This document shows, piece after piece, positions 49,701-60,352 of a stretch of 64,000 nucleotides of DNA. This DNA comes from Phycicoccus sp. Lineage in GTDB: Bacteria > Actinomycetota > Actinomycetes > Actinomycetales > Dermatophilaceae. The notes under the pieces were generated by a model, which worked only from the letters and a program-made list of their open reading frames with translations, made no database searches and was not told where the DNA came from. Where the stretch lies: assembly GCA_012927555.1 (NCBI GenBank), contig JABBOX010000026.1, forward strand, positions 26,795-90,794, given 5' to 3'. The translations under genes were made by a program, and so were the position numbers. Within the stretch, counting starts at the first letter, position 1; every line of letters begins with the position of its first letter.

Positions 49701-52700
49701 CAGATCTTCTTCACGAGGATGCGGATGGGCTGGTTTTCGCCGACGACGGCATCCACGCCCTGGCCTTCGGGAAGTGGATGGGCCGACCCGGCCGAACCGA
49801 ACTGCATCGCCAGCGTCTCGAGCATGATCAGCTGCTGATGAGCAACCGTGGCGGCCCAGACCTCGTCATCGCCGCTCACCGTGAGGCTGATCCGGTCACT
49901 GACGTCCAGACCCGCGTCACGACGGGCCTGCTGGACGGCACGGATGACGTCCCGGGCAAGACCCTCGGCAGCCAGCTCCGGTGTCACGGTCGTGTCCAGG
50001 ACGACAAACCCGTCGCGCGGCAGCATGGCGGTGACCCGCGAGGGGCCTTCGGGAGCGTTCGCGGCGCGCTCGGCAACAACGCCCTCGATCGAATTGGCCT
50101 CACCGACAACGGCTTCGAGGGAGTACTCCCCCTCGACCAGGGCCAGGCCGCCAGCGACCACGGTGCCGTCCTCGGACACCGACCAGTCGCCACTCTTGCT
50201 GCCCTTGATGGCGAGCTGAACGTTCTTGCCGAGGCGCGGGCCTGCTGCCCGGGCGTTCACGGTCAGCTTCCGCGAGACGCCGAAGTCGGACTCGCTGGCC
50301 GAGCCGAGTTCAACCAACGTGACGGTCCGGACGTTGATCTCGTCCGCAACGATCGCGGCGAAGTTGTCGAGCGCCGCGGCGTCGTCGGTGACAACCGTGA
50401 GGTCCTGGAGGGGTAGCCGGTTCCTGAGCCCGCCCGCCTTGCGCAGACCCGAGGCCACCGAGCAGATCTCGCGAGCGCGGTCCATCGCGTCGACCAGCTC
50501 GTCATCCGCGGGCAGGTCGGTGGAGTCCGGCCAGTCGGTCAGGTGCACCGAACGTGCACCCGTCAGACCGCGCCAGATCTCCTCGGTCGTGAACGGCAGC
50601 AGCGGGGCGGCCACCCGGGTGATGACCTCGAGCGTCGTGTACAACGTGTCGAAGGCCTCGGTGGACGAGGCGCTCTCGCCATCCCAGAACCGGTCGCGCG
50701 AGCGACGGATGTACCAGTTGGAGAGCACGTCGAGGAAGCCGCGCACGGACTCGCACGCGGAGGCCACGTCGTACGTGTCGAGCAGCTGCTGAACCTCTTC
50801 GACGAAGCGGCGCAGCTTGGCCAGCAGGTAGCGGTCGAGAACGTCCTCCGACGCGGTCGACCACTTGGCCTCATAACCGGCGCCACCCTGAGCAGCGTTG
50901 GCATACAACGAGAAGAAGTACCACGAGCTCCACAGCGGGAGCAGCACCTGCCGGACGCCGTCACGGATGCCCTGCTCGGTGACGATGAGGTTGCCACCGC
51001 GCAGGATCGAGCTCGACATCAGGAACCAGCGCATGGCATCTGCGCCATCGCGGTCGAACACCTCGGAGACGCTCGGGTAGTTGCCCAACGACTTGCTCAT
51101 CTTCAGGCCGTCGTTGCCCAGGACGATGCCGTGGCTGACGCAGGAGGAGAACGCGGGCCGGTCGAACAGGGCGGTCGCCAGCACGTGCATCGTGTAGAAC
51201 CAGCCACGGGTCTGGCCGATGTACTCGACGATGAAGTCGCCCGGGAAGTGGTTCTCGAACCACTGCGCGTTCTCGAACGGGTAGTGCACCTGGGCGAACG
51301 ACATCGAGCCGGAGTCGAACCACACGTCAAGCACGTCGGGGACGCGGCGCATCGTCGACCGACCGGTGGGATCGTCCGGGTTGGGCCTCGTCAGCCGGTC
51401 GATGAACGGCCGGTGCAGGTCGGTGACCGTCGTGCCGAAGTCGCGCTGGAGCTCCTCGAACGAGCCGTAGACATCGGTTCGCGGGTACGTCGGGTCGTCG
51501 GACTGCCACACCGGAATCGGGCTGCCCCAGAAGCGGTTTCGGCTGATCGACCAGTCGCGCGCGTTGGAGAGCCACTTGCCGAACTGACCGTGCTTGACGT
51601 GTTCGGGCACCCACGTGATCTGCTCGTTCAGCTCGACCATGCGGTCCCGGACTTTTGTCACCTCGACGAACCAGCTCGACACGGCCATGTAGATCAGCGG
51701 TTGACGGCAGCGCCAGCAGTGCGGGTAGGAGTGGTCGTAGGTCTCGCGGCGAAGCAGCACCGTGCCGGGGGTCGTCGAACCGGCGGCACCATCCTCGGTC
51801 CTGCCCTCGGTGCGCGCCTTGAGGTGGTCGATGATCTGAAGGTTGGCGTCGAAGACCAGCATGCCTTCGTAGTCCACGACCGGGGCGGTGAACTTGCCGT
51901 CAGGGCCGACGGGGACAACCGGCTCGATGTCGGCGGCGTCGGTGACGACCTTGTCCTCTTCACCAAAGGCCGGCGCGATGTGCACGATCCCCGTGCCGTC
52001 CTCGATCGTGACGTAGTCGGCGGCCAGGACCTGGTGGGCATTCGTGTGCCCGACGAAGTAGCTGAACGGCGGCGTGTAGTGGCGCCCGAGCAGCTCGAAT
52101 CCCTTGAGCCGCTGCACGATCCGCTCGCTCGCGTCCTCACCCAGCTCACGGCTGTATGCCGCAACCCTCGCCTCCGCCAGCAGGTAGCGCTCCGTGCCAC
52201 CGTTGACGTCGCCCTCGACCACGACGTAGTCGACGTCGGTGTTCACCGCCATCGCCAGGTTGCTCACCAGGGTCCACGGGGTCGTCGTCCAGATCAGCGC
52301 CAGCTCACCGCTGTCGAGCCGGTAGCCGACGGTGACCGCCGGGTCCTGACGCATCTGGTAGACGTCGTCGTCCATCCGCAGCTCGTGGTTGGACAGCGGC
52401 GTCTCGTCGTTCCAGCAGTAGGGCAGGACGCGGTAGCCCTCATAGACCAGGCCCTTGTCGTACAACGTCTTGAACGCCCACATGACCGACTCCATATAGT
52501 CGGGGTTGAGCGTCTTGTAGTCGTGCTCGAAGTCGACCCACCGACCCTGGCGATGCACATAGGCCTGCCAGTCGTCGGTGTACTTCAGAACGGACTCGCG
52601 GCAGGCGGCGTTGAACTCCTCGATGCCCAGCTCAAGGATCTCGCCCTTGGTCTTCAGGCCCAGCACCCGTTGCGCCTCGAGCTCGGCCGGCAGCCCGTGG

Positions 52701-53026
52701 GTGTCCCAGCCGAATCGGCGCTCGACCCGGTGCCCCCGCATGGTCTGGTAGCGCGGGATGAGGTCCTTGACGTATCCGGTGAGCAGGTGGCCGTAGTGCG
52801 GCAGGCCGTTGGCGAACGGTGGGCCGTCGTAGAAGACGAACTCGTTTTCGCCGTTCTCGCCCGCGTCGCGCGCCTCGACCGACGCCATGAAGGTGCCGTC
52901 CTCGTCCCAGTACTTGAGGATGCGCTCCTCGATCTCGGGGAACTTCGGGCTCGCCACCACACCTACGCGCGCAGCATGGTCAGCAGTGGTCTGATCGGGC
53001 AGGAAGTCGACCTTGGGGTAGGTCAT
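49700..53026 (-). CDS. ileS: Isoleucyl-tRNA synthetase
   Basis: [33 protein letters not shown]...[23 protein letters not shown] 53026 with SD GGAG (GGAGATGTGCCGATG). Confidence 0.97.
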   Translation of the reverse strand: MTYPKVDFLPDQTTADHAARVGVVASPKFPEIEERILKYWDEDGTFMASVEARDAGENGENEFVFYDGPPFANGLPHYGHLLTGYVKDLIPRYQTMRGHRVERRFGWDTHGLPAELEAQRVLGLKTKGEILELGIEEFNAACRESVLKYTDDWQAYVHRQGRWVDFEHDYKTLNPDYMESVMWAFKTLYDKGLVYEGYRVLPYCWNDETPLSNHELRMDDDVYQMRQDPAVTVGYRLDSGELALIWTTTPWTLVSNLAMAVNTDVDYVVVEGDVNGGTERYLLAEARVAAYSRELGEDASERIVQRLKGFELLGRHYTPPFSYFVGHTNAHQVLAADYVTIEDGTGIVHIAPAFGEEDKVVTDAADIEPVVPVGPDGKFTAPVVDYEGMLVFDANLQIIDHLKARTEGRTEDGAAGSTTPGTVLLRRETYDHSYPHCWRCRQPLIYMAVSSWFVEVTKVRDRMVELNEQITWVPEHVKHGQFGKWLSNARDWSISRNRFWGSPIPVWQSDDPTYPRTDVYGSFEELQRDFGTTVTDLHRPFIDRLTRPNPDDPTGRSTMRRVPDVLDVWFDSGSMSFAQVHYPFENAQWFENHFPGDFIVEYIGQTRGWFYTMHVLATALFDRPAFSSCVSHGIVLGNDGLKMSKSLGNYPSVSEVFDRDGADAMRWFLMSSSILRGGNLIVTEQGIRDGVRQVLLPLWSSWYFFSLYANAAQGGAGYEAKWSTASEDVLDRYLLAKLRRFVEEVQQLLDTYDVASACESVRGFLDVLSNWYIRRSRDRFWDGESASSTEAFDTLYTTLEVITRVAAPLLPFTTEEIWRGLTGARSVHLTDWPDSTDLPADDELVDAMDRAREICSVASGLRKAGGLRNRLPLQDLTVVTDDAAALDNFAAIVADEINVRTVTLVELGSASESDFGVSRKLTVNARAAGPRLGKNVQLAIKGSKSGDWSVSEDGTVVAGGLALVEGEYSLEAVVGEANSIEGVVAERAANAPEGPSRVTAMLPRDGFVVLDTTVTPELAAEGLARDVIRAVQQARRDAGLDVSDRISLTVSGDDEVWAATVAHQQLIMLETLAMQFGSAGSAHPLPEGQGVDAVVGENQPIRILVKKI

Positions 53027-53084
53027 CGGCACATCTCCGTCATTTGTCATCGTGGGTCAGGCTGTCACCACGAGGACGATGTCA

Positions 53085-53325
53085 CCCAGTCACAGCGCGG
53101 GCTCCGGGAAGCCCGTCTGCGGTCTGAACGCACCGCGGTACCACCTCGCTTGCCGCACGGACACCCTCTGGTGAGAGGGCGGCAATACGACCGCTCTGGT
53201 CTGAGGCGCTCACGGGCCCACCCGTCCGGTTCTAGTGAGGATCGCGAGCCACGTCGTATGCCGTGTGCCTGCGCGCCTGTTCTTCCGGAGGCTCGCCGGT
53301 GATAGCCGGGTCAATGCCTATGCCG
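53085..53325 (-). ncRNA. T-box leader of ileS (actinobacterial, short stem I, AUC specifier)
   Basis: Minus-strand T-box motif GAGGTGGTACCGCGG (complement of 53133-53147); specifier hairpin CCGGCTATCACCGG with ATC at 53302-53304, followed by AGCCTCCGGAAGAAC. Confidence 0.88.
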
Positions 53326-53347
53326 CGAAGTCTAGCCGCCTCCGCGC

Positions 53348-53375
53348 TTGCCTTGTCTCCCACGTGTATTACAAT
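53348..53375 (+). promoter_or_regulatory. Predicted sigma-70-type promoter for a leaderless mazEF-like transcript
   Basis: TTGCCT (53348-53353), 16-bp spacer, TACAAT (53370-53375), then 7 bp to the ATG at 53383. Confidence 0.55.
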
Positions 53376-53383
53376 TGTTTACA
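53365..53383. promoter_or_regulatory. Palindromic AT-rich candidate operator (TGTAtt-ACAATTGT-ttACA)
   Basis: TGTATTACAATTGTTTACA: perfect ACAATTGT core with TGT/ACA flanks; overlaps the predicted -10 and start codon. Confidence 0.55.
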
Positions 53384-53613
53384 TGACGCAGACGATCAGT
53401 TTTCGGCCGGATGAGCGCACCACGGAGGAGCTTCGGGTCCTGACCCGCGGACGCAAGACCTCCGAAGTGTTGCGCGAGCTGATCCACAAGAGCTACCTCG
53501 AGGATCTCTACGCCCGTGCCATTGCGGACGCTGAGCGCCTGCGCAACGATCCCGACGACCAGGCCGAGCTGGCCGCCATCGCCCAGGAGATGGACGAGAT
53601 CCGTGCGTGGTGA
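53383..53613 (+). CDS. MazE-like antitoxin
   Basis: MTQTISFRPDERTTEELRVLTRGRKTSEVLRELIHKSYLEDLYARAIADAERLRNDPDDQAELAAIAQEMDEIRAW; overlaps the downstream toxin gene. Confidence 0.8.
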   Translation: MTQTISFRPDERTTEELRVLTRGRKTSEVLRELIHKSYLEDLYARAIADAERLRNDPDDQAELAAIAQEMDEIRAW

Positions 53614-53917
53614 CGTCTATCGTCTGCGCGCCGCCAAGAACGCCCGGGGTCACGAGCAGAAGGGCATGCGATACGCCGTCGAGCTTCAGGGCCCAATCTC
53701 CTTGTCAACGGTGATCGTCGCCCCCACCTCGACCCGGGCTGCGCCAGCGGTCTTCAGACCTGACATCGACTTGGGCGGTACCACAACCAAAGTGCTGGTC
53801 GACCAGATGGCCGCCGTCGATGGTGAGCTGCGGCTCGGGGTCGTGGTCGGTCGGCTTTCCGCCAACGAGATGGGCGAGGTCGACCTCGCCCTGCGACTCT
53901 TGCTCGGGCTGTTCTGA
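53603..53917 (+). CDS. MazF/PemK-like endoribonuclease toxin
   Basis: GTG 53603: VRGDVYRLRAAKNARGHEQKGMRYAVELQGPISLSTVIVAPTSTRAAPAVFRPDIDLGGTTTKVLVDQMAAVDGELRLGVVVGRLSANEMGEVDLALRLLLGL. Confidence 0.85.
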   Translation: MRGDVYRLRAAKNARGHEQKGMRYAVELQGPISLSTVIVAPTSTRAAPAVFRPDIDLGGTTTKVLVDQMAAVDGELRLGVVVGRLSANEMGEVDLALRLLLGLF

Positions 53918-54016
53918 TCCTGCTTCCCGGCCGGGGAGTTGGTCGCGCCGCGCACGCTTCGCCGATGCGGCACACCCTTGGCCTGCGGCGCTGCCGCCAT
54001 CTGGGAGGATCGGGCC

Positions 54017-56644
54017 ATGACTGACCCCGCACGCCAGCACCGCGCCGTGACCATGCCCGACAAGCCGTCCGTCGACGGTCTCGAGGACAAGTGGGCGCAG
54101 ATATGGGCCGAGCAGGGCACCTACACCTTTGACCGGACTGCAGCGCTCGCACTCCCGCGAGAGCGTGTCTTCTCGATCGACACTCCCCCGCCGACAGCAA
54201 GTGGCTCGCTGCACGTGGGTCACGTGTTCTCCTACACACACACCGACTGCCTGGCTCGATACAAGCGGATGGCCGGGTTCGAGGTCTTCTACCCGATCGG
54301 CTGGGACGACAACGGCCTGCCGACCGAGCGTCGGGTCCAGAACTACTACGGGGTGCGTGGCGACGCGACCCAGCCATACATCGAGGGTTTTGTCCCACCG
54401 CAGCAGGGCGACGCCGGCAAGGGCAAGAGCCCGAAGATGTCGGACCAGCTGCCGATCAGCCGTCGCAACTTCATCGAGCTGTGCGATGTGCTGACCGTCG
54501 AGGACGAGAAGACGTTCGAGTCACTGTTCCGTCGGCTCGGCTTCTCCTGGGACTGGAACATCAACTACCGCACCATCGACACCCACTCACGGGCCGTCGC
54601 GCAGGAGGCGTTCCTGGGCAACCTGGAGCGTGGCGAGGCCTACCAGGCCGACGCGCCAGGGCTGTGGGACGTGACTTTCCAGACCGCGGTGGCGCAGGCC
54701 GAGCTCGAGGCACGCGACTACCCGGGTCACTTCCACCGCATCGCGTTCCATGCCCCTGGCGGAGACACGATCCACATCGAGACCACGCGCCCCGAGCTGT
54801 TGCCATCGGTGGTGGCGCTGATCGCCCACCCTGATGACAAGCGCTATGCCGGCCTGTTCGGGACCACCGTCACCTCACCGTTGTTCGGGGTCGAGATCCC
54901 GGTGGTCGCGCACTACCTCGCCGAGCCGGACAAGGGCTCGGGTATCGCCATGTGCTGCACCTTTGGTGACCTCACCGACGTGCAGTGGTGGCGCGAGCTA
55001 CAGCTGCCGACCCGATCGATCATCACGCGCAACGGCCGGATCCAGGCGGAGACGCCAGAGTGGATCCCGACCGAAGAGGGGCGGACCATCTTCGCCGAGT
55101 TCGCCGGCAAGACGGCATTCGCCGCCAGGGTCGCCGTCGTCGAGGCCCTTCGCACCTCAGGCGATCTGGACGGAGAGCCGACCCCGACCATGCGCAAGGC
55201 CAACTACTTCGAGAAGGGCGACAAGCCGCTCGAGATCGTGGCCTCGAGGCAGTGGTACATCCGCAACGGCGGCCACGACGACGACCTGCGGGCTGCGCTG
55301 ATCCAGCGCGGCAAGGAGATCGAGTTTCACCCCGACTTCATGCGCACGCGCTACGAGAACTGGGTCAACGGCCTCAACGGCGACTGGCTGATCAGCCGTC
55401 AGCGGTTCTTCGGCTGCGCGATCCCCCTCTGGTACCCCCTGGACGTCGACGGCGAGCCCGACCACGACCACCCGATCGTGCCCAGCGCCGAGCAGCTTCC
55501 GGTGGACCCGTTCGCCGACGTCCCGCCCGGATACTCAGCGGCCCAGCGGGGCGAGCCCGGTGGGTTCATCGGCGACCCGGATGTCATGGACACGTGGGCG
55601 ACCTCATCGCTCAGCCCTCAGATCGCGGCCGGCTGGCGCGGTGACGCCGAGCTCTTCGACACCATCTTCCCGATGGACGTCCGCGCCCAGGGCCAGGACA
55701 TCATCCGCACCTGGCTCTTCTCGACGGTCGTGCGCGCCCACCTCCAGCACGGCTCGATCCCGTGGAAGCACGCGGCCATCAGCGGCTGGATCCTCGACCC
55801 GGATCGCAAGAAGATGTCCAAGTCCAAGGGCAACGCCGAGACGCCCGAGGACGTCGTCGTGCAGCATGGCGCCGACGCCGTGCGCTACTGGGCCGTCTCT
55901 GCCCGGCTGGGCACCGACGCCGCCTACGACACCGGCCAGATGAAGGTCGGGCGCCGGCTGGCCATCAAGGTGCTCAACGCCAGCAAGTTCGCGCTCTCCT
56001 TCGGTGAGGTCGACGGCGATCTCCATGCAGCCGTCACCAAGCCCATCGACCGGGCGATGCTGGCTGGCCTCGCCGACGTGATCGTCAAGGCCACCAAGGG
56101 TTTCGACGCCTACGACCACACCCGCGCGCTCGAGGTCACCGAGGCGTTCTTCTGGACCTTCTGCGACGACTACCTCGAGCTGGTCAAGGAACGGGCCTAT
56201 GGCGGCCAGGGTGACGAGGCCGCTGCCTCCGCCCGCGCGTCGCTGCGGATCGCCCTTGACGTCCTGCTCCGACTGCTCGCGCCGTTCGTGCCCTATGCCA
56301 CCGAAGAAGTCTGGTCCTGGTGGCACGACGGATCCATCCACCGCCGCGCCTGGCCCGTCTCAGGTGACCTGGATACCGTTGCGGCACATGCTGATCCGGC
56401 TATCCTTGGGGCCGTTGGCGCTGCGCTTGCCGGGGTCCGCAAGGCCAAGTCCGAGGCCAAGGTCGGCATGAAGGCTGACGTGGAAAGGGCCGTGTTGACC
56501 GGGCCGTCGGTCACCCTGGAGCGGATCCGGCTCGCCGCCGAGGATCTGACCGCTGCCGGTCGTATCGCGATCCTCGACTACCAGCAGGCAGACACGTTCG
56601 AGGTCCGCGACATCGTGCTGGCGCCCATGGAGCCCAAGCCCTAA
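54017..56644 (+). CDS. valS: Valyl-tRNA synthetase (archaeal/rickettsial-like sequence type)
   Basis: FSIDTPPPTASGSLHVGHVFSYTHTDCLARYKRMAGFEVFYPIGWDDNGLPTERRVQNYYGVRG...DPDRKKMSKSKGNAETPEDVVVQHGADAVRYW. Confidence 0.93.
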   Translation: MTDPARQHRAVTMPDKPSVDGLEDKWAQIWAEQGTYTFDRTAALALPRERVFSIDTPPPTASGSLHVGHVFSYTHTDCLARYKRMAGFEVFYPIGWDDNGLPTERRVQNYYGVRGDATQPYIEGFVPPQQGDAGKGKSPKMSDQLPISRRNFIELCDVLTVEDEKTFESLFRRLGFSWDWNINYRTIDTHSRAVAQEAFLGNLERGEAYQADAPGLWDVTFQTAVAQAELEARDYPGHFHRIAFHAPGGDTIHIETTRPELLPSVVALIAHPDDKRYAGLFGTTVTSPLFGVEIPVVAHYLAEPDKGSGIAMCCTFGDLTDVQWWRELQLPTRSIITRNGRIQAETPEWIPTEEGRTIFAEFAGKTAFAARVAVVEALRTSGDLDGEPTPTMRKANYFEKGDKPLEIVASRQWYIRNGGHDDDLRAALIQRGKEIEFHPDFMRTRYENWVNGLNGDWLISRQRFFGCAIPLWYPLDVDGEPDHDHPIVPSAEQLPVDPFADVPPGYSAAQRGEPGGFIGDPDVMDTWATSSLSPQIAAGWRGDAELFDTIFPMDVRAQGQDIIRTWLFSTVVRAHLQHGSIPWKHAAISGWILDPDRKKMSKSKGNAETPEDVVVQHGADAVRYWAVSARLGTDAAYDTGQMKVGRRLAIKVLNASKFALSFGEVDGDLHAAVTKPIDRAMLAGLADVIVKATKGFDAYDHTRALEVTEAFFWTFCDDYLELVKERAYGGQGDEAAASARASLRIALDVLLRLLAPFVPYATEEVWSWWHDGSIHRRAWPVSGDLDTVAAHADPAILGAVGAALAGVRKAKSEAKVGMKADVERAVLTGPSVTLERIRLAAEDLTAAGRIAILDYQQADTFEVRDIVLAPMEPKP

Positions 56645-56657
56645 ACCGGACAGGGAG

Positions 56658-57290
56658 TCAGCGGGGCTGGACGGTGATCCAGGGGACGTTCCAGCCCGCG
56701 ATACCAAGCGTTCGAGCGGCGAACCGCTCCGGATCGAGCTCGGTCACCGAACCGGTCGCAGGGTCGTAGACGTCGAGTCCCCCACCGCCACTACCGCCAC
56801 CGGGTAGCACGAGCGTGACGTGCCGAGGCGCCCACGCGTTTCCGATGTATAGCAATGCCGGCAGATCCTCGCGGACGAGCCGAACCAGTTCGCGATGCGC
56901 GTCGCGCAGCGCGTTACTCGAGCCCAGCCGCACCAACCGCATCGCGTATGCCGCACCCGGCCGGGCCGCCCCGAACTCCAGCTCCTTCTCCGCGCCCCAT
57001 GGCGGGGTGCCGAGCGCACGAGGCCATGGGACGTTGAGCTTTTCCCCGGCAGCGCGAATCCCGTTGGTACGGTTCATGACCTCGCCCTCATGCTCGGCGA
57101 ATCTCTGTGCCTCCGAGCGGGGGTCGGTCGGGCCACCCTTGGCGTCGATGCCGTCGACGATCCACTGCCCGAACTCTGGGCTGACCAGCATCCTGGACAC
57201 GGTCAGTGACGCTGACCCGCACGTGACGGAACTCTGTTGGACCGGGCCGGTGTCACCTCGACCGAGATGGAACGGAACACCCGGGGTCAC
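56658..57290 (-). CDS. Predicted papain-like (C39-like) cysteine peptidase of unknown function
   Basis: QQSSVTCGSASL (Q...C), WAPRHVTLVLP (His), LDVYDPATG (Asp); starts 24 bp after the clpX stop. Confidence 0.55.
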   Translation of the reverse strand: MTPGVPFHLGRGDTGPVQQSSVTCGSASLTVSRMLVSPEFGQWIVDGIDAKGGPTDPRSEAQRFAEHEGEVMNRTNGIRAAGEKLNVPWPRALGTPPWGAEKELEFGAARPGAAYAMRLVRLGSSNALRDAHRELVRLVREDLPALLYIGNAWAPRHVTLVLPGGGSGGGGLDVYDPATGSVTELDPERFAARTLGIAGWNVPWITVQPR

Positions 57291-57313
57291 GTCATACCTC
57301 CCTCGTCAGGGCC

Positions 57314-58600
<1,287 letters not shown>

Positions 58601-58792
58601 GAGGCGATCCTTCCGGTCGGTCCTGCTCAATTCCTCACCGGCGAGAACTCCACCGGCTCAGCTGTCGCTGCCTTGTTGCTGCTCCGCCCTATCCCGCGTT
58701 GACGCTACCTGCTTGCGCAGGCCAACGCTTCTATTGAACGCCGGTGTCGCGTCATCGTCACCGTCGTTCCGCCAAGGGCGAACACGCCGCCG

Positions 58793-59461
58793 TCAGGCGT
58801 CGCTCGAGGCCTTGCGGCTGATCAGCACCTCGTCGATGAGTCCGTACTCCTTGGCCTGGTCAGCGGACAGGATCTTGTCCCGCTCGATGTCCTTCTCGAT
58901 CTGCTCCACGGTGCGGCCGGTGTGATGCGCCAGCGTCTCCTCGAGCCAGGTGCGCATGCGCAACACCTCATTGGCCTGGATCTCGAGGTCGCTGGCCATG
59001 CCGCCCAGACCCTCCATCGCAGGCTGGTGGATCAGGATCCGCGCGTTCGGCAGGGCAAAACGCTTGCCGGGCGCCCCTGCTCCGAGCAGCACCGCCGCCG
59101 CCGAGGCGGCCTGGCCGATGACGAACGTCTGGATGTCGGGCCGGAGGTACTGCATGGTGTCGTAGATCGCGGTCATCGCGGTGAACGAGCCACCCGGTGA
59201 GTTGATGTACATCAGGATGTCGCGGTCGGGGTCCATGCTCTCGAGCACCAGCAGCTGGGCGATGACGTCGTCAGCAGACGCGTCGTCGACCTGCACGCCG
59301 AGGAAGATGATGCGGTCCTCGAAGAGCTTGGTGTAGGGGTCGGTGCGCTTCATCCCGTAGGACGTGCGCTCCTCGAACTGCGGGAGGATGTAACGGCTGG
59401 AAGGCACGGGAACCTGCAGGCCGCCATACGGGCTGTTGATCTGGTTGATCTGGTTAATCAC
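58793..59461 (-). CDS. clpP2: ATP-dependent Clp protease proteolytic subunit (second copy)
   Basis: GTG 59461; [68 protein letters not shown]. Confidence 0.95.
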   Translation of the reverse strand: MINQINQINSPYGGLQVPVPSSRYILPQFEERTSYGMKRTDPYTKLFEDRIIFLGVQVDDASADDVIAQLLVLESMDPDRDILMYINSPGGSFTAMTAIYDTMQYLRPDIQTFVIGQAASAAAVLLGAGAPGKRFALPNARILIHQPAMEGLGGMASDLEIQANEVLRMRTWLEETLAHHTGRTVEQIEKDIERDKILSADQAKEYGLIDEVLISRKASSDA

Positions 59462-59490
59462 AGTTGCTCCAAGCCTTGTATCGCGGGTGG

Positions 59491-60114
59491 TCAGGTGCGG
59501 GTGCCGACGCCACCGGGGGCCTGGCCGGCGTGGGTGTAGACGTGGTCGACAAAGCCGTAGGCCATCGCCTCTTCGGCGGTGAACCAGCGGTCGCGGTCTG
59601 AGTCGATCTCGATCTGATCGATGGTCTGGCCGGTGTGCTCGGCGATGAGCTCTGACATCTGCTTCTTGATGTGCAGCATCTGCTGGGCCTGGATCTTGAT
59701 GTCCGACGCGGTGCCACCGATGCCACCGGAGGGCTGGTGCATCATGACGCGGGCGTGCGGTGTGGCGTAGCGCTTGCCGGGAGCACCTGCACTCAGCAGG
59801 AACTGTCCCATGCTGGCGGCCAGGCCCATGGCGACCGTCGCGACGTCGTTGGGAACCCACTGCATGGTGTCGAAGATGGCCATGCCGGCCGTCACCGAGC
59901 CGCCTGGCGAGTTGATGTAGAGCCAGATGTCCTTCTCCGGGTCCTCTGCCGTCAGGAGCAGCAGCTGGGCGCAGATGACGTTGGCGTTGTCATCGCGCAC
60001 CTCGGAGCCAAGGAAGATGATCCGCTCCTTGAGCAAGCGGTTGTAGATGTGGTCGTCCAAGCCGGCCATCTGCCCGTTGGCCGCTGCGACGATCTCGTTG
60101 CTGTGGCTCACCAT
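59491..60114 (-). CDS. clpP1: ATP-dependent Clp protease proteolytic subunit (first copy)
   Basis: [67 protein letters not shown]. Confidence 0.95.
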   Translation of the reverse strand: MVSHSNEIVAAANGQMAGLDDHIYNRLLKERIIFLGSEVRDDNANVICAQLLLLTAEDPEKDIWLYINSPGGSVTAGMAIFDTMQWVPNDVATVAMGLAASMGQFLLSAGAPGKRYATPHARVMMHQPSGGIGGTASDIKIQAQQMLHIKKQMSELIAEHTGQTIDQIEIDSDRDRWFTAEEAMAYGFVDHVYTHAGQAPGGVGTRT

Positions 60115-60352
60115 GTCTCCATCTGTCTCGATCGCTCCAACTGGATCCCGGACCTTTCGGCCCCGTCGTTGACCCTAACGCCCGACCCCGCCGGGGAAGT
60201 CCCCGGAACCGCGTTTGTTCGCCCTGAGCGCACACGCGGTGGACACCGGGTGTCGGTGAACGGCGACGCAGCCCGGGTGCGTGCGCTTCGAAGGGTGGGG
60301 CAACCACCCGGCCGTCCCAACGTCCCGCCACGCAGCAGTCCTGCAGGACTCG

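Noticed and set aside
50543-53302. 919-aa plus-strand ORF opposite ileS
   Set aside because: Shadow ORF; covers the T-box and ileS start.
53939-54016. Upstream extension of valS ORF (VAPRTLRRCGTPLACGAAAI...)
   Set aside because: No homology-like content; the ATG at 54017 precedes the normal ValRS N-terminus.
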